Positions 41,186-48,062 of a stretch of DNA of 48,062 nt are shown here, piece by piece. The position numbers and the translations under genes are program-made. Position 1 is the stretch's first letter, and each line of letters begins with the position of its first letter. The notes beneath the pieces were generated by a model that saw nothing but the letters and a program-made list of their open reading frames with translations, was not told where the DNA came from and did no database searches. Origin of the DNA: Anaerotignum sp. (GTDB lineage Bacteria > Bacillota > Clostridia > Lachnospirales > Anaerotignaceae); contig NZ_DAOUQB010000025.1 in assembly GCF_030625865.1 (NCBI RefSeq), forward strand, positions 1-48,062, written 5' to 3'.

Positions 41186-43126
41186 TTATAGTTTTTCTAC
41201 TTCATCCATCCACACACGGTTAGAAGCATCAGTTGGCATACGCCAATCACTTCTGGGAGACAGACACAAGGCACCAACTTTTGGTCCATCGGGCAGGCAG
41301 GAACGTTTGAATTGCTGCATGAAGAAACGACGGTAGAAGTTTTTCAGCCATTTCAAAAGGGTTTCTCTGGGGTAGCTATTACCAAAGGCCTGCTCTGCCA
41401 AGAATAGAACCTTTGCAGGTGAAAAACCAAATCGGATAATCTGGTACAGGAAAAAGTCATGTAGTTCATAGGGACCTACCAAATCCTCCGTTTTTTGGTT
41501 GATATTTCCGTTTTCATCAGGAGGAAGCAATTCTGGGCTTACAGGGGTGTCTAAAACGTCCAAAAGAATTTCCGAAGCTGCTTTATCCAGTTCCCCTGTG
41601 CTGGCAACCCAATGAACTAAAACACGAACCAGTGTTTTGGGAATGCCGGCATTAATACCATACATTGACATATGGTCGCCATTATAGGTTGCCCAGCCAA
41701 GGGCTAATTCTGACAAGTCACCCGTTCCAACAACGATGCCTCCCGTTTGATTTGAAATATCCATGAGGATTTGTGTTCGTTCTCTCGCTTGGGTATTTTC
41801 GTAAGTAATGTCGTGGACATCTGGATTGTGACCAATATCTTTAAAATGTTGAAGGGAAGCATCACGAATAGAAATTTCTCGAATGCTGACACCCAGTGAC
41901 TTCATCAAATTTAGGGCATTTTGATAGGTGCGATCAGTTGTGCCAAAGCCCGGCATGGTGACACCTAAAACATGGTCTCTAGGGACACCTAAAAAATCAC
42001 AAGCTTTTACGCAAACCAAAAGAGCCAAAGTAGAATCTAAGCCACCGGAAATTCCAATTACAAGAGTTTTGGCATGTACATGTTCCATACGACGAGCCAA
42101 GCCTGTTGTTTGGATCATAAAAATATCATGGCAACGCTTGCTTAAAGTAGCATCGTCTTTGGGAGTAAAGGGTTTTGCAGTAATGGGACGTGAAAATACA
42201 CCCATTTCGCCTTCTGCCATGTCAAATTTAATTTCACGATAGAATCTTTGGGCATCAGATTTTGCGAGCTGAGTCATAAAAGTTGTATGCTTACGTCGTT
42301 CACTTGCCAACAGTTCTAAATCCACATCGGCACAAATGAGCTGATTATCACGGGCAAATGGTTTTGATTGACCTAGAAAAACGCCATTTTCGTAAATCAA
42401 ACTATGGCCGCTAAAAACCGTATCTTGTGTGGACTCCCCAATGCCGGCAGAGGCATATGCATAGGCAGCTATGCAACGGGAAGACTGTTGTGCCACAAGC
42501 TGATGGCGATAACCCGGTTTTGCCGCAAGCTCGTTGCTGGCAGAAGGGTTTAATAAAACGGTAGCGCCATACAGGCTTAAATAGGAACTTGGAGGCACGG
42601 GTCCCCACAAGTCTTCGCATATTTCTACACCCACTTTAAGATATGGTATATTTTCAGCTGTAAACATAAGATCTGAGCCAATTGGAACAACTTGTCCTGC
42701 ATAAGATATTTCTTCATGAATCAAATCGTCAGCAGATGCAAACCATCTTTCTTCATAAAATTCACTATAGTTGGGAAGCAGTGTTTTCGGAACCAAACCT
42801 AAAATTTTTCCCTTGTGTAAAAGAGCAGCACAGTTGAAGGTTTGATTATCAGTTAAAACAGGTACGCCAATTAAAATTAGCATATCGAGTTCCTTTGTTT
42901 CTTCTGCAATTTCTCTTACTGTTTTTTCTGCGGCTACCAACAAAGGGTTTTGAAAAAAGAGATCGGCACAGGTATATGCAGTGATGCAAAGTTCGGGAAA
43001 AGTAAGAATTTTTACTTTTTTCTCCACGGCTTTGTCAATTATTGCCATAATTTCGGTTTTATTAAAAACGCAGTCGGCAACTTTTAGCTTTGGAACAGCA
43101 ACTGCGACCTTTACATAGTTGAACAT
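41186..43126 (-). CDS. nadE: Glutamine-dependent NAD(+) synthetase
   Basis: The 646-residue two-domain enzyme has an N-terminal nitrilase-type glutaminase (FPELCITAYTC with catalytic Glu, a Lys in LVPKTLLPNYSEFYE, catalytic Cys in EICEDLW) and a C-terminal NAD synthase domain with the PP-loop ISGGLDSTLALLV and GTGDLSELALGW. It amidates deamido-NAD using glutamine. The ATG at 43126 is chosen because AAGGAG is eight bases upstream. It begins 12 bases after the lexA stop on the same strand with no terminator between, so it is probably co-transcribed with lexA. Confidence 0.95.
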   Translation of the reverse strand: MFNYVKVAVAVPKLKVADCVFNKTEIMAIIDKAVEKKVKILTFPELCITAYTCADLFFQNPLLVAAEKTVREIAEETKELDMLILIGVPVLTDNQTFNCAALLHKGKILGLVPKTLLPNYSEFYEERWFASADDLIHEEISYAGQVVPIGSDLMFTAENIPYLKVGVEICEDLWGPVPPSSYLSLYGATVLLNPSASNELAAKPGYRHQLVAQQSSRCIAAYAYASAGIGESTQDTVFSGHSLIYENGVFLGQSKPFARDNQLICADVDLELLASERRKHTTFMTQLAKSDAQRFYREIKFDMAEGEMGVFSRPITAKPFTPKDDATLSKRCHDIFMIQTTGLARRMEHVHAKTLVIGISGGLDSTLALLVCVKACDFLGVPRDHVLGVTMPGFGTTDRTYQNALNLMKSLGVSIREISIRDASLQHFKDIGHNPDVHDITYENTQARERTQILMDISNQTGGIVVGTGDLSELALGWATYNGDHMSMYGINAGIPKTLVRVLVHWVASTGELDKAASEILLDVLDTPVSPELLPPDENGNINQKTEDLVGPYELHDFFLYQIIRFGFSPAKVLFLAEQAFGNSYPRETLLKWLKNFYRRFFMQQFKRSCLPDGPKVGALCLSPRSDWRMPTDASNRVWMDEVEKL

Positions 43127-43138
43127 GATTCTCACTCC

Positions 43139-43750
43139 TTAGAATTTTCTGAACAAACCGATTACTTTACCCAAAATAGTTACATCCCGAACGATAATGG
43201 GGGACATGGAAGCATTTTCCGGCTGAAGACGGATAAAATCTTTTTCCTTATAAAAGGTTTTTACAGTGGCGAAATCTTCAATAAGTGCAACAACGATATC
43301 CCCATTGTTTGCGGTATTCTGCTGGCGGACAAGAATTAAGTCTTTATCAAATATACCGGCTTCTATCATGCTTTCTCCTCTTACGCGAAGCATGAAAACA
43401 GTATCATTATGAATATACTCTACTGGAATGGGAAAGGTATCTTCAATATTTTCCGTAGCCAAAATAGGTGTACCAGCTGTAATCGTTCCGATGATAGGTA
43501 CTTGCACCAATTCTTTTTGAGGGGAGTCACAAAAGTCCGGAGCTAAAATTTCAATTGCACGGGGCTTGGTGGGATCACGGCGTATTAACCCTTTTTTCTC
43601 CAGTCTGGCAAGATGACCATGAACGGTTGATGTAGACTTAAGACCAACAGCCTCGCAAATTTCTCTAACTGAGGGTGGATAACCTTTTTTTCTAACTTCA
43701 GATTTCATATATTCCAAAATTTGTCTTTGTTTTGATGACAAATCGGCCAT
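43139..43750 (-). CDS. lexA: SOS transcriptional repressor LexA
   Basis: The 203-residue repressor has an N-terminal winged-helix domain (about 1-65), the self-cleavage bond A92-G93 (TITAGTP) and the catalytic pair S127 (RGESMIEAG) and K164 (ATVKTFY). These numbers fall at the positions known for Bacillus LexA. AGGAG is eight bases before the ATG at 43750. Its promoter overlaps a LexA box (43864-43877), implying autoregulation. Confidence 0.96.
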   Translation of the reverse strand: MADLSSKQRQILEYMKSEVRKKGYPPSVREICEAVGLKSTSTVHGHLARLEKKGLIRRDPTKPRAIEILAPDFCDSPQKELVQVPIIGTITAGTPILATENIEDTFPIPVEYIHNDTVFMLRVRGESMIEAGIFDKDLILVRQQNTANNGDIVVALIEDFATVKTFYKEKDFIRLQPENASMSPIIVRDVTILGKVIGLFRKF

Positions 43751-43837
43751 GAATAACACTCCTTTTTATAGATTTTGTAGAAAAACAATTATTTATTCAA
43801 AACAATTACGATACAAGAAAATTCTTACATTTTTTAT

Positions 43838-43866
43838 AGTATATCATAAAGCACATACAAAATCAA
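43838..43866 (-). promoter_or_regulatory. Promoter of lexA-nadE
   Basis: On the minus strand, TTGATT (43866-43861), 17-bp spacer, TATACT (43843-43838). The -35 overlaps the LexA-box-like site at 43864-43877. Confidence 0.75.
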
Positions 43867-43877
43867 ACCTACGTTCG
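43864..43877. promoter_or_regulatory. LexA box-like operator 1
   Basis: CAAACCTACGTTCG differs at one consensus position from the firmicute SOS box CGAAC-N4-GTTCG. It overlaps the lexA -35. Confidence 0.75.
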
Positions 43878-43895
43878 GAAAAATTAAGAATAATA

Positions 43896-43924
43896 TTGAC
43901 AAGGAATGTAAGTTCGGTTATTAT
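43896..43924 (+). promoter_or_regulatory. Promoter of the yneA-like gene
   Basis: TTGACA (43896-43901), 17-bp spacer, TATTAT (43919-43924). A LexA-box-like site fills the spacer. Confidence 0.75.
43903..43916. promoter_or_regulatory. LexA box-like operator 2 inside the yneA-like promoter
   Basis: GGAATGTAAGTTCG keeps the GTTCG half and GAA of the other half of CGAAC-N4-GTTCG. It lies exactly between -35 and -10. Confidence 0.55.
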
Positions 43925-43937
43925 TAAGACAAAGAAA

Positions 43938-43951
43938 AGAAAGTTTGTTCG
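43938..43951. promoter_or_regulatory. LexA box-like half-site 3
   Basis: AGAAAGTTTGTTCG has one intact half (GTTCG) and a partial second half. It is just downstream of the yneA-like promoter. Confidence 0.4.
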
Positions 43952-43968
43952 GTATGGAGGTGCTTTGT

Positions 43969-44292
43969 GTGGGCAAATATATAGAAAAAGAATTGGTTAA
44001 AATGTCACAGGCAATTCGTGAAAAAGTTTTTTTGCTTTTGGTACTAGGATTCATAATAGGCGTGGGAACCTTTGCAATGGGGGCGCAGTCCATGAGAGAG
44101 ATGGAAGTGTATTATGAGTGTGTTTTGATTCATTCCGGTGATACACTTTGGGGGATTGCCCAAGAATATAAAGGGGAGAGTCAGGATATAGAACATATGG
44201 TTTACGATATTATGAAGGTGAATGGAATGTGTTCTGAGAACATAAAGGCTGGTGAAAGTTTGATCGTTCCTGTCAAAAAAGGAAAAATATAA
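43969..44292 (+). CDS. YneA-like LysM protein, probable SOS-induced cell-division suppressor
   Basis: A 107-residue protein with a short cytoplasmic start, one membrane helix (about 19-37, KVFLLLVLGFIIGVGTFAM) and a LysM domain (about 55-102, HSGDTLWGIAQEYK). Size, layout and divergent position next to lexA match YneA of Bacillus, which halts division during DNA damage. The GTG at 43969 is chosen because GGAGG is eight bases upstream; the frame itself opens at 43945. LexA-box-like sites cover the promoter. Confidence 0.82.
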   Translation: MGKYIEKELVKMSQAIREKVFLLLVLGFIIGVGTFAMGAQSMREMEVYYECVLIHSGDTLWGIAQEYKGESQDIEHMVYDIMKVNGMCSENIKAGESLIVPVKKGKI

Positions 44293-44773
44293 TTTAACAA
44301 GAGTAACCAATTTGAAAAAGATGAAAATATTTTTGATGGGAGAATTATAAAGCCTCATGGAAAAAAATAAAAATAAATAGAGAGACTGAAGCGTGAGAAT
44401 GCAAAGATTTTAATTAAATTGGTCATAATAAAACAGTAGGTATTAAAGGTCATATAAATGTTAGAAAAAGGTGGTTTATGTGTCTATAAAATCATTATTG
44501 CGTTTGTGTGTTTGAATTAAAGCACGATTGCTCGATAAGTAGATATATTAACCTTATGATAACGTAAAATGTAATTTGGATTAAGTTTAAAGTGCAGTGT
44601 GCTATTATATTTTAATGGTATGAGCAGTCAATTTCTTAAGCATTTTTTACTTTTATTTAAAGTTATTGTTATATGGTATTGAATATGGTAAAATTAAAAA
44701 AATTTAAAAAAGTATTTTGGCTCCGCCTGATTCTGTTGTTTGGAACAAAAGAGCTATAAGAAAGGGGAAGAAT
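44293..44773 (+). other. AT-rich intergenic region between the yneA-like gene and the nfeD gene
   Basis: This 480-bp stretch carries a promoter near its end (44666-44694). No terminator, tRNA or known riboswitch was recognised. A possible 20-codon frame near 44458 with AAAGG upstream is too weak to call. Confidence 0.5.
44666..44694 (+). promoter_or_regulatory. Promoter of nfeD-floA
   Basis: TTGTTA (44666-44671), 17-bp spacer, TAAAAT (44689-44694). Confidence 0.6.
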
Positions 44774-45241
44774 ATGTTACCTTGGATCGGAGTATTGGCA
44801 ATATTAGGTTTGGTGCTTGTTTTTGCAGAGATGCTAATACCCGGTTTTGGCGTTTTTGGTGTTTTTGGCATAATCTCTTTATTATGCTCAACAATTCTAG
44901 CAGCCAAAATGTATGGTGTATTTGTATTTCTAATCATGCTTGTGTCGCTGATTGCTTTGTTTTTTGTCATGCTTTTAATTGCTAAAAAAAGCGGATTGTA
45001 TAATAAGGTGGTACTGCACGATCGGCAGGAGATGCAAGATTTTGACGAAACTAAACTTGCAGGTCTAATTGGTAAAATTGGAATAACACAAACAACGTTA
45101 AGACCTTTTGGTATTGCGGAAATCGAAGGGGTAAACTTTGATGTTCGTTCTTTGGGAGATTTTATTGAGAAAAATCAAAAAGTCAAGGTGATTCAAATTT
45201 CGGGAAAAATTGTTACAGTTAAGGAGTGGAATGAGGAGTAA
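44774..45241 (+). CDS. NfeD-family membrane protein
   Basis: The 155-residue product has an N-terminal pair or triple of membrane helices (about 1-75; MLPWIGVLAILGLVLVF, GFGVFGVFGIISLL) and a C-terminal OB-fold domain (GLIGKIGITQTTLRPFG, AEIEGVNFDVRS, VKVIQISGKIVTV). NfeD proteins accompany flotillin-like proteins in bacteria. I chose the ATG at 44774, preceded by AAAGGGG; the frame opens at 44717. It is 33 bases from floA. Confidence 0.9.
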   Translation: MLPWIGVLAILGLVLVFAEMLIPGFGVFGVFGIISLLCSTILAAKMYGVFVFLIMLVSLIALFFVMLLIAKKSGLYNKVVLHDRQEMQDFDETKLAGLIGKIGITQTTLRPFGIAEIEGVNFDVRSLGDFIEKNQKVKVIQISGKIVTVKEWNEE

Positions 45242-45274
45242 TACTATCATAAGGAAATAAGGAGGCATTTATTT

Positions 45275-46282
45275 ATGTTTGATTTAATACCGGTGGTGCT
45301 GCCACTCATTGTTATTATTGTTGTTGTGATGATATTCTTAAGCTTTGTACCATTGGGCTTATGGATTTCGGCTATATCATCTGGGGTAAGAGTTAGCATT
45401 TTCTCATTAATCGGTATGCGTTTGCGTCGTGTTCGTGCGGATAAGATTATTCGTCCCCTTATCAAAGCGCAAAAAGCGGGGATGGATGTAAATGCAAATC
45501 AGCTGGAGTCTCATTTATTATCAGGTGGGCGTGTGGACAATGTAGTAGATGCACTTATTGCTGCCCACAGAGCGAATTTGGACCTTTCCTTTGAGAGAGC
45601 GGCAGCAATTGATTTGGCAGGACGTAATGTGTTTGAAGCCGTTCGGATGAGTGTAACCCCAAAAATCATCGAAACCCCTTGGATTTCTGCAGTTGCTATA
45701 GATGGGATTGAGGTAAAAGTTGTTGCAAAAGTAACTGTTCGTGCAAATCTTGCCAGATTGGTCGGTGGTGCTGGTGAAGAAACAATTATTGCCAGAGTAG
45801 GCGAGGGTATTGTTACTACAGTTGGTTCATCACAAAGCCATAAGAGCGTTTTGGAAAATCCGGATTTAATTTCTAGAACTGTTTTATCAAAAGGTCTTGA
45901 TAATGGAACAGCGTTTGAGATTTTATCTATTGACATTGCCGATGTAGATATCGGCAGAAATATTGGTGCGCACCTTCAAATTCAGCAGGCAGAGGCTGAC
46001 AAACAAATTGCGCAAGCGAAGGCCGAAGAACGCCGTGCAACAGCAATTGCAAAAGAGCAGGAAATGAAAGCTGAAGTTGAACATATGAAAGCAAAGGTTG
46101 TGGAAGCAGAGGCAGAAGTACCTATGGCTCTTTCAGAAGCATTACGCAGCGGTAATTTAGGAGTAATGGATTACTATCGTATTCAAAATGTTCAGTCTGA
46201 TACCAGCATGAGAAATAATATAGGAAAAGCAGATTTGACAAATATAATTAAACCTAAAATTGAACCCACAGATAAAGCATAA
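45275..46282 (+). CDS. floA: Flotillin-like protein FloA
   Basis: The 335-residue protein has an N-terminal membrane segment (about 8-28), the conserved block [15 protein letters not shown], the PHB/SPFH region ([14 protein letters not shown]), and the C-terminal EA-rich coiled coil ([21 protein letters not shown] written in part). FloA organises membrane microdomains and tunes fluidity. GGAGG precedes the ATG. It forms an operon with the NfeD gene. Confidence 0.96.
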   Translation: MFDLIPVVLPLIVIIVVVMIFLSFVPLGLWISAISSGVRVSIFSLIGMRLRRVRADKIIRPLIKAQKAGMDVNANQLESHLLSGGRVDNVVDALIAAHRANLDLSFERAAAIDLAGRNVFEAVRMSVTPKIIETPWISAVAIDGIEVKVVAKVTVRANLARLVGGAGEETIIARVGEGIVTTVGSSQSHKSVLENPDLISRTVLSKGLDNGTAFEILSIDIADVDIGRNIGAHLQIQQAEADKQIAQAKAEERRATAIAKEQEMKAEVEHMKAKVVEAEAEVPMALSEALRSGNLGVMDYYRIQNVQSDTSMRNNIGKADLTNIIKPKIEPTDKA

Positions 46283-46308
46283 TTAAAGTCCGTGGAAATA
46301 TGAGAATG

Positions 46309-46340
46309 AAGACCGTCCCAATTGGCGGTCTTTATTTTTA
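46309..46340 (+). terminator. Terminator after floA
   Basis: AAGACCGTC pairs with GGCGGTCTT (one U-G), followed by TATTTTTA. Confidence 0.8.
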
Positions 46341-46504
46341 AATGTAGGAGTTGATTTTCCATAGCTTTTAGAATCGATCAGCACGAGTATAACAAGCAAT
46401 TTGGAAAATTATTTAAAAATTAATAAAAGAAAAACATATAGAAAATATAATCGGAAAGGTATGATTTTTGATAAAAGATTATTTTCCTAAAAAGGGGGAT
46501 TTTT

Positions 46505-47332
46505 ATGTCAAGAAGTCTTGAAAAAGAATGGGAAAGGATTTTAAGGAAAGAAGAGAAAAATCTGGACAAAATAAAAAGAAAAACGGCAGAAGAAAATTTA
46601 TCAAAATTCACTGAATTAAAACAGGGGATTTCTGAAAAAATTCCGGATAAACTTATTATTACAATAAATGAAGGCTTCCAAAAAGCGTTTCGATTGATTT
46701 TTTCAAAAGGCACAAATGCAATAGAGAGAACATTTAAGAAAGAAGAAATAATTCTTGACTTTGCAGTTAATGATTTCCGAGTAAACCAAAGACCAAACAG
46801 TAAATCGCTGAAACTATTGGATAAGAAAGTTAAAAAGGGGAATAGATTCAATACTTTGGCAACTATGGCTGAAGGAGTCGGTCTTGGTGCTATGGGGATT
46901 GGTTTGCCCGATATTCCTCTGTTTCTTGCAATTCTATTAAAAGGTATCTATGAAACGGCAATAGGATATGGATATAACTATAAAAAGGAGAAGGAACAAG
47001 TTTTGATTTTGAAAATGATTACAGCTTCTTTAAGCGAACCCGATAAAAGGCTCGTAGCAGATGCCGAAGTAGAAAATTGGATAAACCTGATAGAAGATGA
47101 GGATATTACTATCAATATAGATGAAGAGATTAAAAAAGCTTCAAATTCTCTTTCTCAGGCATTATTGCTCTCTAAGTTTATTCAAGGAATATTTGTTGTG
47201 GGTATGGCTGGTGGTATTGCAAATCCCATTATATATCAGAAGGTTATGCGGTATGTAACAAGGATGTATAAAAAAAGATATTTAATTCAAAAAAGATTAA
47301 GTATAAAAAACGAAAGAAAAACCATACTATGA
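46505..47332 (+). CDS. EcsC family protein
   Basis: The 275-residue protein fits the EcsC family: a charged N-terminal half, the glycine-rich amphipathic block AEGVGLGAMGIGLPDIPLF near 122-140, the GIYETAIGYGYNY motif and a hydrophobic C-terminal segment near 225-245. EcsC proteins associate with membranes; their biochemical role is not settled. GGGGG lies upstream of the ATG. Its 3' end overlaps a sigma-G-like promoter for the next gene. Confidence 0.85.
   Translation: MSRSLEKEWERILRKEEKNLDKIKRKTAEENLSKFTELKQGISEKIPDKLIITINEGFQKAFRLIFSKGTNAIERTFKKEEIILDFAVNDFRVNQRPNSKSLKLLDKKVKKGNRFNTLATMAEGVGLGAMGIGLPDIPLFLAILLKGIYETAIGYGYNYKKEKEQVLILKMITASLSEPDKRLVADAEVENWINLIEDEDITINIDEEIKKASNSLSQALLLSKFIQGIFVVGMAGGIANPIIYQKVMRYVTRMYKKRYLIQKRLSIKNERKTIL
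47301..47329 (+). promoter_or_regulatory. Sigma-G-like promoter of the small spore-protein-like gene
   Basis: GTATA (47301-47305) fits GHATR, and CATACTA (47323-47329) fits CATNHTA, with a 17-bp spacer. It lies inside the last codons of the EcsC gene. Confidence 0.5.
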
Positions 47333-47335
47333 CTG

Positions 47336-47350
47336 CGAGGAAATTCCTCG
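47336..47350. repeat. 15-bp perfect palindrome at the predicted transcript start
   Basis: CGAGGAA, A, TTCCTCG. It starts about where the sigma-G-like promoter would initiate, so it could stabilise the 5' end of the mRNA. Confidence 0.45.
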
Positions 47351-47389
47351 AACAATTTAAGCTATAAGAAACCAGGGAGGGCATTGAGT

Positions 47390-47569
47390 ATGGATAAGAA
47401 GACAAACAAAACCACAGAAAGAACACAAAAGAACGTAAACAGAACTGAATTTGCTCAGGAATATAGCATTGATACAGGTTCTCAGTCCAACAACAAATGT
47501 GACAAGACAAATAAAGTAAATAAAACAAATAAGATGAATAAAACAAACAATACAAATAATACAAAGTAA
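47390..47569 (+). CDS. Small Asn/Thr/Lys-rich protein, possible gamma-type small acid-soluble spore protein
   Basis: The 59-residue protein has no hydrophobic segment, a basic and polar composition, and the motif NRTEFAQEYSIDTGSQ, which resembles the GTEFASET motif of gamma-type SASPs. It ends in an imperfect repeat of TNK and NNT units. GGGAGGG is eight bases before the ATG. A forespore-type promoter lies upstream and a terminator downstream, so it is its own unit. In gamma-SASPs such a protein is an amino-acid store cut by Gpr during germination; this assignment is tentative. Confidence 0.55.
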   Translation: MDKKTNKTTERTQKNVNRTEFAQEYSIDTGSQSNNKCDKTNKVNKTNKMNKTNNTNNTK

Positions 47570-47597
47570 AGCGTTTTAAGTGTTAGGTAATTTGATG

Positions 47598-47629
47598 GAA
47601 AATCCCTTCAATTTTGAAGGGATTTTCTT
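47598..47629 (+). terminator. Terminator after the small spore-protein-like gene
   Basis: GAAAATCCCTTCAA pairs with TTGAAGGGATTTTC, followed by TTG and T-rich sequence. Confidence 0.88.
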
Positions 47630-47730
47630 GTAAAGACCGAGTATTGAGTTGAAATTTTAAGGATAAACCCTTGTTTTTAAAAGGTTTGTCGATATTTCAA
47701 AAAATAATTCGAAAAAAGGAGAAAAAAGCA

Positions 47731-47758
47731 TTGACAAGTTTTGAAAAACGTGTATAAT
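47731..47758 (+). promoter_or_regulatory. rRNA operon promoter P1
   Basis: TTGACA (47731-47736), 16-bp spacer, TATAAT (47753-47758), both perfect consensus. Confidence 0.85.
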
Positions 47759-47860
47759 GAATAACTGTCACTGCCAATTGGCAAGGACGAAGTAAGAAAA
47801 AAAGTTGTGTTTTTGAAAAAGAATAATTGAAGTAGAAATTAAAAATTTTGAAAAAAGTTC

Positions 47861-47889
47861 TTGACAAACAAAAACAAACCTGATAGAAT
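47861..47889 (+). promoter_or_regulatory. rRNA operon promoter P2
   Basis: TTGACA (47861-47866), 17-bp spacer, TAGAAT (47884-47889). It lies in tandem 130 bases after P1. Confidence 0.85.
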
Positions 47890-48062
47890 AATCTTCGCTG
47901 ACAACGCAAGACGACAGCGACAAAGTATCAACTTGATCCTTGAAAACTAAACAGTAGAGATACAAACACACAACCCATAGTCAATTCAGCTAGTGAGCTT
48001 TGAACCGATTATGAAGCGACCGACCAACGCCGTAAGGCGAAAGAGGGAGCGGCATGGTGAGA
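47890..48062 (+). other. rRNA operon leader (16S gene begins beyond the window)
   Basis: The region has the typical leader sequence CCTTGAAAACTAAACAG (47938-47954), which resembles boxA, a TCGCTG/CAGCGA stem near 47895-47920, and a CGCC-GTAA-GGCG hairpin with a GNRA-type loop (48028-48039). No ORF was seen. The usual 16S start sequence is not yet reached. Confidence 0.75.

Noticed and set aside
44458-44520. Possible 20-codon peptide in the gap before nfeD
   Set aside because: Only AAAGG upstream, very short and low-complexity; nothing distinguishes it from chance.
1-48062. CRISPR arrays, insertion sequences, prophage genes or tRNA genes
   Set aside because: No regular direct repeat with spacers, no transposase or integrase motif and no cloverleaf-like sequence was recognised in the window.

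Overview
The window reads as low-G+C chromosomal DNA of an endospore-forming anaerobic firmicute of the class Clostridia. The support is a SpoIVFA/SpoIVFB-type locus, class III fructose-bisphosphatase, RemA, a PrpC/PrkC pair with PASTA repeats, a zinc-ribbon L28, a Bacillus-like lexA/yneA divergon, strong Shine-Dalgarno sequences and AT-rich intergenic DNA. The exact genus cannot be read from the sequence; 16S rRNA lies just beyond the right edge.

Layout. 1-2806 (minus): an S-layer-homology surface protein, cut off by the left edge, with near-identical 98-residue Ig-like repeats. 3524-4603 (minus): a first RsgA GTPase preceded by an unusual structured leader. 4892-8036: a sporulation cluster (split SpoIVFA, a SpoIVFB-like protein lacking the usual metal ligands, then RNase G). 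8227-10256: RNase Y and a small unknown protein. 10399-12165 (minus): RqcH. 12523-27471: the housekeeping series yicC-remA-gmk-rpoZ-priA-def-fmt-yugP-rsmB-rlmN-prpC-prkC-rsgA-rpe-thiN, followed by rpmB. 28312-30817: rnz-tsaD-GNAT. 30972-32401 (minus): a YjjG-like phosphatase and a FabG-like reductase. 32535-39077: a membrane protein, fbp, mutS2 and an OmpR-type regulator. 39229-41115: a small membrane protein on the minus strand, then a histidine kinase. 41186-44292: nadE and lexA (minus) diverging from a yneA-like gene. 44774-47569: NfeD, FloA, EcsC and a tiny spore-protein-like gene. 47731-48062: tandem promoters and leader of an rRNA operon.

The genes are mostly information processing (ribosome assembly, translation quality control, RNA decay, tRNA modification), Ser/Thr signalling, the SOS response and sporulation. 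The points most worth a second look are: (1) the rsgA leader, in which a perfect Shine-Dalgarno, a mimic of the 16S rRNA 3' end and the real Shine-Dalgarno can pair in alternative ways; (2) a SpoIVFB homologue in which HExxH has become QEGGY and the Asp ligand has become Glu; (3) an SOS regulatory region with three LexA-box-like sites that probably also places NAD synthetase under LexA; (4) a 59-residue TEFA-motif protein behind a sigma-G-like promoter.
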